From Mactromeris polynyma (taxonomy: Eukaryota; Mollusca; Bivalvia; Venerida; Mactridae), in NCBI GenBank assembly GCA_032209605.1, contig JASFXZ010000001.1, forward strand, positions 27,532,619-27,596,618: a stretch of 64,000 bases of DNA, read 5' to 3'. The notes beneath the pieces were generated by a model. The model saw only the letters and a program-made list of their open reading frames with translations, had not been told where the DNA came from and did not search any database. Below are positions 38,186-51,700 of this stretch, in pieces (within the stretch, counting starts at the first letter, position 1; each line of letters opens with the position of its first letter). A program made the position numbers and the translations under genes.

Positions 38186-40559
38186 GAGACAGTTTTTTTT
38201 ATCAATTGATCTTCCATATTTGAATATTTCATTTCTTAAAAGATGTTTTATATAATTTGGATATATATGAGACCTTGAGTTGGTGAGATATTTAATGGAA
38301 TAAATTCATTTTTATAACGCAATAACGATGTCATGTTAACAAAAATCGCTACGAACTCCAAAGCCCTGAGAATCGGGATGACGCATATTGAATATACACG
38401 GATTCGGCAGCACCAAATTATGCATTTATTTATAATTGGAATTTAATTACTACACATTTAATATGGGCATCGGAGATGCATGTCGATGTAACATTGGACA
38501 TTGTTGTTCGCTTTCTTTCGTTTTCTGCCTATTTACATTATCGAGGCATTAGTTATATAATGGTAATGAGAGTTTTTTCTATCAGAACGCGTTTGCGTAA
38601 TCATTGTTTACACTTATACTGTCATAATTATTGGACATAAGCGAGTCGTTGTAAGAGACTCGCTGATTGGTTAACGGATGCTGGTCGATTCGCCCGTCTA
38701 AACATAGCAAATATCACTAGCGGTAGAGTTATAAAGCAGAAGGAGAGTATCCAATTCTATGCCTACTTCTGAATCGACTTGGTTCTTTTCTTGGGAGACT
38801 TCCCCTTTCCACTTCCATAAGTATCGCTCTGTCGTTTTGGAGGCATCTTGATTTAATTTTTCTTAATATATTATTACTAGGTGTATTTACTTCAGCTGAC
38901 TAGCTAAAATGAGAATTTTTCAGATATCGCCGAACTGGTTTATTCTTGTCGTACGGACACCGTGCGGACACCGTACGGGCACCGTACGAGCAAACGTGCA
39001 TCGGACGAGGTACGTCCGAGCTGCTTGCGAGCCCCATCCGTAGGCTTGTGACAAGAAGCTACGATTGTACGGAGACCGGATTTTTAAAGTTGGTGGATTT
39101 GTACAATTTTATAAATCGTACGGACATCGTACGGATATGTGATCGGGGCATAAACAAATATGTTTCACATGTGGCCCACATTTTAATTGGAGTGGGAATA
39201 TTTGGGAACATATTTTAATTCAATTGGGTTTTAGGGCAGTCATCTGTCTGATCTTGTATTGTTTTGTCTGACCAGTTTATTAAAACAGCCAAATTAAATC
39301 AGTACATACTTTGTGTATATCATTGTATACGCACTGAGCACATGGACTGGGTTGGGAAGGGAGAGCACCCTGGCCAAATTAACATGGAGTATTGCTTGGA
39401 TTATGTCTCCTTAGTCCCAGCAAATTTCAACAATTGTTATCTATACTTGGTATGTGGGTCTGGGGCGGTCGGTTACTGGATCACACGTTAATCTTAGACC
39501 AGATCCATTAAATTCCCTTCAACAAACTGCCCCTGTCAAACCTATAGGACAAATCTCAACATTAAATATGCAAAACGTTTTAAAATAATTGATATTTTAG
39601 GCCCTATAAAGTTTGCCGTTTGATAATTCACCACGATTAATTAATGATATACATTTTTTATTTTTGTTTAACCATCCACGTCTTGTTGTTTTAACACTGC
39701 ATGGAGAGGATCTAAATTCATAGACTTCATATTTTATAGCATTTAAGCGGCTGGCCCGCAAAATTTAAATTTTATTTATTCTTAATATGATGACGTTTGT
39801 ATAATTATAATATATGAATATGAAAGTTACTGATTAAATAAGTTAACAGCTAGTCAGTTTTATTAATATTGTATATTTTTAAAATACTATGAATTTTTAA
39901 AATAAAAAGAGTTATAATAAAAAGACAGACACAATTTATTATTCGATTTAGACACACACACAGACATTCACTACAGTTTTTATTTAAAAAAAGATGACAA
40001 GTTACAGATACAATTGTATAATAGTTAAAGAAAACAGTGAATACTCGCCCATATGGGAGGTGGCGAGGATAAACAAACTCAATCACACACAGAAGATATG
40101 GTCGTTATAAACCAAAGTCAAAGCTAGCGTGTGCATGGTATCAGTATATGTAGATATAATGGACACAACTGTCAACAACAGCTGGTCATCGTAATCATTA
40201 CATATTTTATATAACAAACTTTGCTGAGTCGAAGCCCGAATAGGTTTATTTCTGGATGATTGCTGCGCTACTGAATATCATAGCACATGTAGATCCATTT
40301 TGTATTATATTTCGTCATGAGAGTCATTTACCACAATCCTTGGACTAAATGTGGCTTTTGTCCAGAGCGTTTCTTTGTATCTTTACGTAGATGTTTGAAG
40401 TTCTATTGTAGCGAGAGTGAAAAGTTGACAACATGTCAGTTTTCATGGAAACCAAGATGGCGGCCACCATTTCAGGAGCCAATGTCTAATTAAACTTCAA
40501 TGGTTATTAAAAGTAAGTGCAAATATATATTGATTTTGATGTATGTTGTAATTTATGTT
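38186..40559. other. Stretch with a CGTACGGACACC-type repeat, no gene
   Basis: No exon recognised. At 38940-39160 the motif CGGACACCGT / CGTACGGACATCGTACGG is repeated several times with higher GC than the surroundings, resembling the interior of the MITE at 44.7 kb. The stretch AAGATGGCGGCC near 40455 matches the YY1 consensus, but no transcript start was identified. Confidence 0.45.
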
Positions 40560-41110
40560 CATAGAACTCTCTTATACAATGATGTCTTCCGGTATGTTAA
40601 ATGAAATAAGGTTTTTTGCAGCATGTTGAAATATAATTCCTTACAAAAAATTAACTCAGATCTATATGTATTATATAATCATGGACCTGTCTTATCATGG
40701 TCATTTTATATATGCTTTTTTCTCGAAGATTCGTGTCCCTAAGCAGTTAAGTCATTGCAAGTTCATTCAGTTTACTTACATATTTATTTCATTGTAAGCC
40801 AAAGAAAAACAATGTTAACCATTACAAAGTCTGATCTGAAGCAACATTTGTTTATGTTTTACAATGAAACATGCGCATAAAAACAGAAGGTCAGTGAAAT
40901 CGTCCTCGTTCTGGTTTGTAAACAATTTGATGACGTAAAATGACGTGTTGCAATATCCAACTAATAATGTTCGCACATCTTACGAAAACCCCGTTTGGTG
41001 CCTCTTGGGTGAAAATATAATTGGTCAGATTTTAGAAAGCCCACTTCGAGGACGACATTTGGTTGGTCAAATATGTAGGTCAAAATCAATGTTATACAGC
41101 TAGAGCTACG
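40560..41110 (-). repeat. Interspersed repeat family, copy 2
   Basis: Inverted relative to the 34.9-35.5 kb copy. Shared landmarks are GTAAACAATTTGATGACGT, CGAAAACCCCGTTTGGTGCC and GATGTCTTCCGGTATGTTAA. Confidence 0.75.
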
Positions 41111-41165
41111 CCTGAAAAAATATTGACAGCACGATTTTAAACATGTTACATGTATTTCAATATGT

Positions 41166-41361
41166 CATGATATATAGTGTAATGTAATGGCATGGTATTA
41201 GCAAGCATCCCTTTTACTCATACATTCGCATATTGATATTGTAAATGAGATGACTACAGATATATAGTCCTTCAAACTTAAATTACTTATCTGACAATAC
41301 CGCTAGATTGTCCTTATGAATCCAAGCTTGGCTGCATCGTTGCATATGAGTATACAACATG
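41166..41361. repeat. Duplicated segment carrying the empty site of the 44.7-kb MITE
   Basis: About 195 bp (ATATATAGTGTAATGTAATG through GAGTATACAACAT) is repeated at 44708-45872, where a 973-bp element interrupts it after GGCATGGTATTA. Here the site is uninterrupted. Confidence 0.95.
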
Positions 41362-41463
41362 CAGCAGACCTGTAATTCTCAGTCTCTCGTTGCAATATAA
41401 GAGAATAATAACAAAGTCAGTGATCAAACATGTGTGCACTAATAAGTGTATCAGTTATGTCCC

Positions 41464-42707
41464 TTATTGTCTATCACATTTCAAGCACAGTGTACGACAC
41501 GTTTCCGAAAAATAGGATTTGCTGCTCACAGGATATCTGCATTTGCATGTCAATTTGAATCCGTTGTTTTCTTTCGATCTGAAAGGAGTATATAAGCGTT
41601 AACACATACACTAATGTGCTAGAATTAAATGTGATAAAGATTTCTAAGCACCATCCCGTGTACTTCTGGGTCAACCCTCGTGTTTTGAACATTGCTAAAA
41701 TGTTAACTATATGGTTTTTAGCAATTGTCTTAAGTTGAACTCACACGACCATTTTTGCTGAAATGTGAAGGAATACTAGATACGTGTATCACAGATGTAT
41801 GCTTAATCCTTGTTAAACGAACGGTTAATCAATATCATTGCTATGCTAAAGTTGAAGTTTCGTAGACAATTACATCATCCGAATGTATGTGTATTCCTTT
41901 TTACAACAAAATGCAAATGTATTTCTTCTTTGTGATTTCAAAAACTCAAAATACACCATTCATGACAGTTTGCAACTATAAAAATCGCAAATAATGCATT
42001 ACCTATACCGCCTGTAAACGAATACTGCAACAATCACCACAGCCAAACCAGTGACACTCCCTACAATTATGCCCGTTACTGAAAATAATGAACAATCAAA
42101 ACAAGAAATATCTTGAAAAAAGATGGTCGGCGTTAAATCTGACGCAAGCAAATTAGTTGCGATTTGAATGTTAAGAGTTGTTGTGCAACATCAAAAAATG
42201 CTGAGATGTTACGATTATTAGTCACTCGATGCTGTTTATATGTCCGTGATAACAATAAACAAGTTATTAATCTTCGGTTTTGTAAACACATATATATGCG
42301 TTTCCTTACCGAAATCCATTTGATTACAGTAAACGATAACATGCATTGTCAATATGAATTACGTTATCGGAATTAACTTCACGTTAGTCATTGCAGATCA
42401 CTTTGCCACTATGTAGTGAATGTTCTCGAAATACAATATGGTGGGTTAGTTCCTTTGACCACTTTATATCTTACTACAAAGAATGTGGCATTTTGAATTG
42501 AATGATTATATGTAAATTTCATATTTATACTTTGTTTCTAAAGCCCAATTGTATATGTCAGTACGCATTTATACATCTTTGTAATTACTTTGTGGCTTTA
42601 TGGCATGCCTTATTCGATTTTGAAATACATTTTCTATATAAATATATGTGGTATACATGTATGATACACACCTTTTAATTCAACTTCTGTTTTCGATAAG
42701 ACATCAA
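41464..42707 (-). CDS. Receptor exons: juxtamembrane, transmembrane helix and short tail
   Basis: The small exon 42672-42707 encodes VDVLSKTEVELK. Exon 42003-42078 encodes the helix GIIVGSVTGLAVVIVAVFVY followed by the stop-transfer RRYR. Exon 41464-41578 continues in frame for 37 codons, cysteine- and lysine-rich, to a TAA at 41464. This gives a single-pass type I protein with a short cytoplasmic tail. An alternative donor inside the last exon (CCT|GTGAGC) could lead to further tail exons, so the end is less certain than the helix. Confidence 0.75.
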
Positions 42708-45700
42708 CTGAAGAGGAAAATATAAATGAATGTCACAAATTCAAGCATGAACTAAGTGATTTTCATTGCTCTTTATGTGGAATACACATAAACCAAAAGT
42801 ATACAAATAGAACAAAGTAAAGAACGTAGTTATTTAATTCTAAAATGAGTTCATGCTTGCTTTGTGCCCTGGACTGTATTGTCCTCAAATTTACGAGGAG
42901 CAATGACTGTCCCTTGACAATATGACATTAGGTAATACACTGCTCGAAGACATGTGTCCAATACCTCTGATTCATGCTGGGAAGTTGTAAGTAGCTTGAG
43001 GAAGAACGGGTTAATATCCAGGAACATTAATAAGGTCAACTAACCTCACTTAAATTACTGACACAGTGTTGAATCAAAGCACTGGATGATTTGCCATATT
43101 CACTGCTCTACACAGCTGCTGAATGTTTGGATGGGAGCCTGTCTGAAAGTGTCATTGTCTGTTTTCCTCACGTAACTACTATGTGTACGCATTTCTCATT
43201 GTCACACTATCAAAGTCAGTCTGTATAGTCGGTAACCGTGAGTCATACTATCGTATCAAGTCTGAATCCGTTACTATTATGATATTGGGAGTCAGTCTGT
43301 ACAAACGGTCGCTGTGTGTCTTGCTATCGTAGTCCGTCTGTATGGGTAAATTGTGTCTTGCTATCGTAGTTCGTCTGTATGGGTAACTTGTGTCTTGCTA
43401 TCGTAGTCCGTCTGTATGGGTAAATTGTGTCTTGCTATCGTATGTCTTGCTATCGTAGTCCGTCTGTATGGGTAACGTGTGTCTTGCTATCGTAGTCCGT
43501 CTGTATGGGTAACTTGTGTCTTGCTATCGTAGTCCGTCTGTACGGGTAACTTGTGTCTTGCTATCGTAGTCCGTCTGTATGGATAACTGCATGTCATAAT
43601 ATTATCGTAGTCAATCTGTATCGGTAACTCCGTGTCATGCTATCATAGTTAATCTGTATTGGTAACTGTCTGTCACGCTATCGAGAGCAGTCTGTATAAA
43701 CGGTAACTGTGTCTCATACTACCTGCCGATTTTTATTGATCAAAGTAAGCAAACATGGTTACTAATTACTTTGATTAAGCCCCTTTATTAAAGAATTTAA
43801 CATGAATGAGGTGCTTGACCCAGTATCCGACCTGTGGTTACTATGTATTTCTGGTAATGCAGTGAAAGCAAAAGAAACTGACTTAAAACTCCATCACAAA
43901 GTAAGATACTTGAAGAACCGAAAGTTTACCAGTACACTCCTTAACATTCTCTGAAAATATGCCAGCGGTAGATTTGCCAGTCGGACAATTTATACATCCT
44001 TGTTGTCCTTCGTTGTTTTGGTAAGTTCCAACTGGACATGGTGCACACGCATCGCCATGTAAAAACGAACCTCTACCACATGGCACTGAATGTAAATAGT
44101 AAGCTAATCTAAAACATTATTGTAAAATATATTGATGCAATGTTGCTTAATTCCTTGTATTAGTCGTACGAGACAGATATGACTTCTATGCGAAATTTTC
44201 TAGGTGACAATAGCATTGTCATCACTCCTGTCAGCTCATAAATAATATTCTCATTACGACAGGATAATGAACCGGTTGAAATACGCTCTATTTTATCATT
44301 TACACATATCTGAGGAAGTGAACGCAAACTCAAGTCGACTGCTGCATATTGTTCCACGACTCCTATAAGTATGATATTAGTAAAGAAAAGTCGAAATAAA
44401 CGTTGACAACACTGTAGTAATCACAGAAATAATATGCTCGTTTATGATCTTAAGTAATTTGCATGTTAAGAGGAAAACAGAGGAGCCGAATAGTGAAGAG
44501 AGTGAATAAGGTCCGAGCAAAATATATAGTTCATATACGAGTTTGTTTTGGAAATGAACGCGAAACTAACGGAGTCTGTTTCATATTGCTGCACAGCACC
44601 CAATTATTTGGAAATGAATAATGAAAGTCGAAACAAACGTTCATATGTTCCAACAAATATGCTTCTGGTATCAAACATGTGATATGCAATACCTTTTGTC
44701 ATTGTTACATGATATATAGTGTAATGTAATGGCATGGTATTATACCCCTATCACACTAGACGAAGACCATGAAGACCGCACTACGTCCTGGCAATTTCGA
44801 CGAACGCAGCGAGGACGCGGTCAAATTCTTAAAAAATGCTTTACTCAAGTTCATACTACGTCCTTACTGCGTCCCTGCCAGGCATTCACTGCATCTCACA
44901 CGTTCCAAATACGTTCTTACTGCGCGCATCTTCACGCGCGCACCACATCCAATGCGTTCTTAATACGCGCGGACCACGTCCAATGCGTTCTTTGTACGTT
45001 CTTGCTACGACCGGGAAGATTGCACCACGCTCTTACCAAGTGCTTATCACGTCCTCATTACGTTCTTATGACCTGAATTTATTTGCGAATGTGATCGAGA
45101 TGGAATTACCGTGTTCTATTTATAACTGGCCTATTTTTAGAATCCCGTATTTATACATGGTCACTGTTCAGAACCTGACAGGACGTGGTAAGAACCTGAT
45201 ACAAACGTGTCTAAGGCGTGTTAAGCACCGAAATAACGTATTAACGACCGAATGAGGTCTTCTACAACGTGGCACGAACGTACCATAGTCGTAGTAAAAG
45301 CGTGGAGAGGTTGTGGTGAGAACTCCATTGACGTAGCAAGAACGTAGCAAGAACGTAGCAAGAACGCAATGTCAACCTAGATACAACACGATGAGAACGC
45401 CATTCAATATTTCCCTCCATACCACGCTTGCACTACGTCAATCAAGTTCCTACTAGGTTTTAGTTACGCCGTCACTACGTCCACGCCGTCGTTAATACGT
45501 TCTTATTAAGTTCTTACTACGTCCTGATTCGACCACGTCCTCACTACGTTTTTTTTGAACATGTTCAAAGTCCGCTCACGTCCTTCACGTCCATGAAGAC
45601 CATACCACGTCTTTATCGGTGTCTACTGCGTTCCTGCTACGTTGACCAAGTTCTGACTGCGTCCTGTCAGATTTTTGAGGACGTAGTGGGAACGTGGCCT

Positions 45701-48700
45701 AGTGTGATGGGAGCATTAGCAAGCATACCTTTTACTCATCCATTCGCATATTGATATTGTAAATGAGATGACTACAGATATAGTCCTTCAAACTTAAATT
45801 ACTTATCTGACAATACCTCTAGATTGTCCTTATGAATCCAAGCTTGGCTGAATCGTTGCATATGAGTATACAACATTCCTTACCATAATACAATAAGCAT
45901 ATGGTGTCGTCTTACATGAACTGAGACATTGTATCGATACTTCGCTGTTTTGTCGAAACTTTTTCAGGCAACTGACATGCAAATTATTATGTAAAACAGA
46001 TCTATTAACATATTATATGAAACAAATTTACAAGGGAGACACTAACCACAGTAATGATTCACTCTAGTTTTACCGAAGCCGCAGTCAATCTTTCCAGAAA
46101 TATTAGTCATGCTGCCATCAATAACATATTCAACATCTAGAACATTCACAGTTAGATTTCCGTTGTCTGCGGCTGTTAGAATATCTTGAAATGTCTTTTC
46201 AATGTCAGACAAAATTTCATCTTTGCTGTCTAAAAAAAAGAAAATTCGTGTGAAATTTATTTGACGGAGTGTCCCTGTAATTTATTCAAAGACATAACTG
46301 GAGCGTAGTGTGAAATTAGTATCAACACAGGTTTACTTATACTTATTATTACCTTGAATGACAGAGTCATGTCACTAATCAGATCCAAAAATATTCTACT
46401 GTTACAGTGTTTCATGTTCAGGACAACGTCGACATATACTAGTAATCCGAAGCAAACCAAGTTGTTTCGAATAATCGATTAGAAATTAATCTTGAAAATA
46501 CAAATTTTGAAATCAAATACATGTACCATTTGTAGGTTGTGAACTAATCTCCAAGTTGAATCCAGCAGTACTGACTGAGCGTCGTTCCCGGATTGCTTCA
46601 TGACAATTGACAACGTGCAGGTTTTCAAGTTCACATGTTTTCTTCTTCATGCATGGTAAATCTTTTATCATTGTATCTATTGTATTTTCTATCTGCACCT
46701 TGGCTCGTTTTTGAACTTCCTCAGTGTCACAATACAAATCACGATAGTACGCAGTATAGGTAACTGATAGCTTCTCTGCCACCTGATCCTCTATAATATT
46801 GTTGTAGAAAATTCTTATACTTAATACGAGAAAAGTCGCATTTATAATTTGTAAATACCCTTTTTTGAAAAGGATCGCATAGATTAAATGAAATGTTTTA
46901 TGCTTTGTGGCTATGGTTTATCTCTCTCGAGCTCCTGGGTCAACTATGGAAGATTATTATACATAATTTTACGACCCAAGCTTTGAATGATGCTTATAAT
47001 GATATGATGTATAATACTGGTATAATTAGTTTACTAGATGAAAGCTAAAAAGTAGCAATGTTGTGGTAATTAATTGGGGTTTGTTTTTACTTCGCCTATG
47101 TCAAGTTACGATAATAATGATACAACTTGTACTATTTACAAATAAACCATCAACAGGTTCTCATAACTTTTCTTGAATTAAACAATGACTATAAAACTTA
47201 TATTAATGTGTTCGAATAGAAGCAAGCACTGTTAATAACCAATGGCTTTAACAACTTACCAACACACTTTGGCAACCTGCGGTCTGGGTTTTCATCTGTT
47301 TCAAAGTTCCAGACTTGGATTGTTTCAGGACCACAATAATACAATGGTAAGGGTTCAATGTCGAAATCATAACTATCATCACACAGAATCGTACAATTGA
47401 AGGTTTCAGTGTCATTCTGACAGTCCAAGTATCCATGTGTCGGAGGTACCAGTATTGGACAAACTGCAATGATACTATAAAACCTGTGATCAATGTCATA
47501 CAAGGATTAGAAATGTAATACATTTAGTTCTAAATTACAAATTAAACATTAATTGGGAGAATATTTTGCAATGTTGCATTTTGTACCTGGACATTCTTGG
47601 TTTTGACACTCCTGAAAATCACTATTCTCTCCAATACAGTCCTTTCCACCATTATCAGGTGTTGGATTGTTGCAAAGTCTATGTCTATGCATTGTTCCAT
47701 TTCCACATGTTGTAGAGCATTCTGACCAATTTCCCCATTCACTCCAATTACCATCAACTGTAAAATACAAACATGCAATACTGATGACTACACGAACTTC
47801 TAATAGTAACAAGGGAGAAACGGGGAGATACCCATGTCCTGTCGGCGTACAAACTATCGCTTGGAAAATTCAACAGTTTATATAAAATTCAAGAGAGGGA
47901 ATTTCTTTGTGCTTTTCACTATGATTATAATTATTATAACTCTTACATAATGAGACAACACATTTGAAATTCTACAAATGAGTGATTGTCAGTGTCAGTA
48001 TACACTCAACGACACTTCTAAGTCCACACTTTTGATTTGTAAATATATTTTTTATCTCTCAACAAAACTTAACCAAACGTCGCCTGCTTTGATAGCACAT
48101 AATACACAGTGTTTTCCGATGTAACAAATCGTCCATAAAGCGTGTTTCCTACTTGACCCGCAATGCACGTGCGTTTCGTGCTTTTGGCGTGTAGAGGTAG
48201 ATCTACCCGTCTTACTTAGACATAAATGACATACATAGAAACCGTAGTGACTGGCACACCAAAAAAACATCAATTCAACCAGATTCCATAACCAATGCGT
48301 CGCATGACTATTGAAGAAAGAGGGCGTGCCGTTGGAATGGTACAAAGTGGAATCTCTAATCGACAGGTAAGTGGTTAAGTTTTGGAACTTTTGTACTCTT
48401 ACATGTTGTATACCCTAATGGACTCTCCCTGAAACAAACTGCTCCGCCCATTCTGAGGTAAGTTTTATCTGGTTGTCCATTTCAGGTGGCAAGGATCTTT
48501 GGAAGAGACGTAAAAACCATTACAAAACTCATAGCTAAGTTTCAGCGCACTGGTAACGTCAACGACGAGCGCAGACGCCCCCGAAGGCGCGTGACAACGA
48601 TGCGTCAAGATAAAGCTATAGTGATACATCATTTGGTACATCGATTCACACCCGCTACAGTAACAGCCAGAAACACGATCGGAGTACACAACCGTCCTAT

Positions 48701-51700
48701 TTCATACGCAACTGTACGTCGACGTTTGCGAGACAGGGATTTGCGAGCAAGACGGCCGTACACGGGCTTTGTTTTAACTGCACGGCAACGTCAAGCCAGG
48801 CTTGTATGGGCTAGACGTCATCTACGATACACTGCAGCACAATGGGTCCACGTATTGTTTAGTGATGAAAGTCGGTTTTCCCTACAAGGCGGTGACGGTC
48901 GTTTACGTTGTTATCGCCGCCGAGGGGAAAGATTTCATGACGCCAACATCATTGAAAGTGACCAGTTCGGGGGAGGGTCAGTAATGATCTGGTCAGGGGT
49001 CTCCCTTCATACTAAGACTAGGGCGCTTGTAATAAATGGCAGACTGAATGCACAGCGTTACCAAGATGAAGTTTTGATACCAGTCGCCATACCTCATATT
49101 CAGCAGAATAGAGGCATGCAGCTGATGCAGGACGGCGCTCCATGTCACACGGCAGCCAGCACCAGGAGGTTACTTGCCAGAAATAACGTCCGTGTTCTGC
49201 CATGGTGCTCTAAATCACCTGACTTAAACCCCATCGAGCACCTCTGGGACAACTTAGGTAGAAGGGTTAGAAATTTGCGTCCCCAGCCTCAAACTCTCCA
49301 GGAGCTGGAAAACGCCCTTGTTCGGGAATGGAATGCCATTCCACAGGCGTCCATAGTGAATTACATCATTTCAATGCGTTCCAGATGCAGAGCAGTCATT
49401 AGGGCGTACGGCGGTCACACTGGATATTGATCGGCTTAATTTGTGACTTTTAATTTTCGACCAGCAGCAGTAAACTGTCACGGTTGAGCGGATTCGTATC
49501 CGATTGTTAATTTTGTTATGTTTTCATATAATAAAATATTTGGTTATGATTGTGACCAGGTTTTATAAAAATACTCCAACAAATGTCGAAGTTAGCCATG
49601 AAAGTCGAAGTGTGTACTTAGAAGTGTCGTTGAGTGTACAATCTTTCGAGTGTCTATCACATAGAAAGGTAGATATAACATTTTCGAATTCGATATTGTG
49701 TATTGTCTTTCAAATATCGTTTGTATTTGCTGCATTTTTGTCTTTGTCCTATTTTTATATAAGAGTTTTACACGATATACCCCTAAATGTAGGTTTTCAC
49801 TAATATTTATGTTCACTCACTTTGTTCGATTTCACAAAATTTTCCCGTGAAGAGCGGAGGACAAATACATGTGTACGTTGAAACGCCATCCAGACACGTG
49901 GCATTGTTCATACATAAGCTTAAAATACAATCATCTTCGTTCAGTTCACAGTCAGTACCAAAATATCCTTCGTCGCACGTGCACTTATATCCATGAAGTA
50001 CATCTTGACATGAACCATGTAAACACGGCGATGAAGCGCAATTATCAAAATCTGAAAGATTAAAGCCAAACAAATGTGTAAAGTATTATTTCTAGGTCAG
50101 ATATGTTATTTTACTTTTCAATCCAAAACAAACCGTTTAAAGATAAATTACATGACACAGTAGCGCACAAAAGGTTGTAAATGTTAAGACAAAAACCACC
50201 ATGATTTACCTTATCCCTAAATTAATGTTTGAGCTGAACTTTCATTGGCCACATAGAGATCATTTGTTTGGCTCATTAGTTTTCATAACTATCGCCAGAT
50301 TGTTATATGAAGAGAAATAGTCGCGGCCGAGATGTCCGTTTTACAATTTTATGGTAACTATATTTGTGAAAATAAATCAAGAATAAACCTTTCCATTGTA
50401 TATTCATTACAAAAATAGCGTACCATCACATTGGCTCGGAATATGTACATATGCTCCAGACAAATGCGATTCCTCCATGTTCTTCCATGATACCACATTT
50501 CCAACTTCGCTGATAGAACATCGACGTCGGTAAATATCACTGAATTGTTCACCGTGCCATATATTGAACATGGACAGACTATCCGTCGAATTTATATCTG
50601 TCGAAATAATAAAAATAGAACAGTTCTTAACAAGAAATGGTTTTGAACCAAAGACTAAGAATGACATAATTAAGTACATATTTGCAGTCCAATTATATTT
50701 TGAGAGGTGAATATGTGCCTTGCTCTTTACATTGATCGCCTTAAAAGAGTCATTTTTATTTAGGGAGTATTTCCTTTCGTTCTGACATGTAAGTCATTGA
50801 GTACCTTTCTCAGCTCTCCCTTTTGTATTGTTGTGCTGTTGTGTTTTTATGTTCAAGATTTGTGAACCCCTCTACACGTGTGGATAACTTATCATTACGG
50901 AACAACAATATTCAGTGCTGGTGCTTCTGGGGGGGGGGGGGTAGTTTTCTTACTTTTTGGCTTTGTTTTGTTTTGGAGAACATTGTTTTCTGCAAGAAGC
51001 ATTCTATCACCCTTGAAGTCTTCTATCAAATGTTATTTCACCACTACATTTTAAAGTAATATGACGCCATTGTATTTATGTGTTACGTTTCACACCCAGT
51101 ATTTTTAGTGAATGGCCTGTGTTCTTCTCCGTACCAACTCCTTATACTTCTATTGTATATCCCCTTCACAGCTTTATTTTTATTTGTAGCATATGCGTCC
51201 CTATCATGTAAATATGCCTCACTGAGATCCTCTCAATCTTCAGGACATTGTAAAAATAAACCTAAGTACTGCGATAACAACGAACTAGAAGGATATAATA
51301 AAACATGTTAAAACACGGCTGTAAAACCAAACACATACGTATAAAACGAACCATACGTTATTATAGTAATATTATGCTCATTTTTGCTCATATTTTACCT
51401 AAACGACCATGAAAACTATATTTCGTAGAATTACAACATTAATAAATATGTATTATTAAAGAATACAAAGAAGTTTTGTATCATCTTTACATTTTTAAGA
51501 TGCAAAGATATTCTGTCGTTGCGTTATATGATAAATAAATATGTTTTGATTTGGTAATACATTGCAAGTGTTCGGATTACATATGTTTAGCAACAACGCT
51601 GGATGAAGCCCCGCTCAAATATTTAACGTTCAGATGGGTCAGACACTTTAAGATTACCTGCAGTAATTGTTACTGTACTGAATGTAGTAGAAGTACAATT

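Noticed and set aside
42851..43039. Minus ORF with DTCLRAVYYLMSYC, HEAT-like look
   Set aside because: No clear splice sites or named homologue. It lies in a receptor intron.
44160..44362. Possible extra receptor exon (GVVEQYAAVDLSLRSLPQIC)
   Set aside because: It has a fair acceptor and phase 1 start but ends in a stop without a donor. The flanking exons join directly in the same way as module 1, so it is not needed.
44729..45350. ORFs with repeated RPYYVLTA-like sequence
   Set aside because: They arise from the repetitive interior of the 973-bp MITE.
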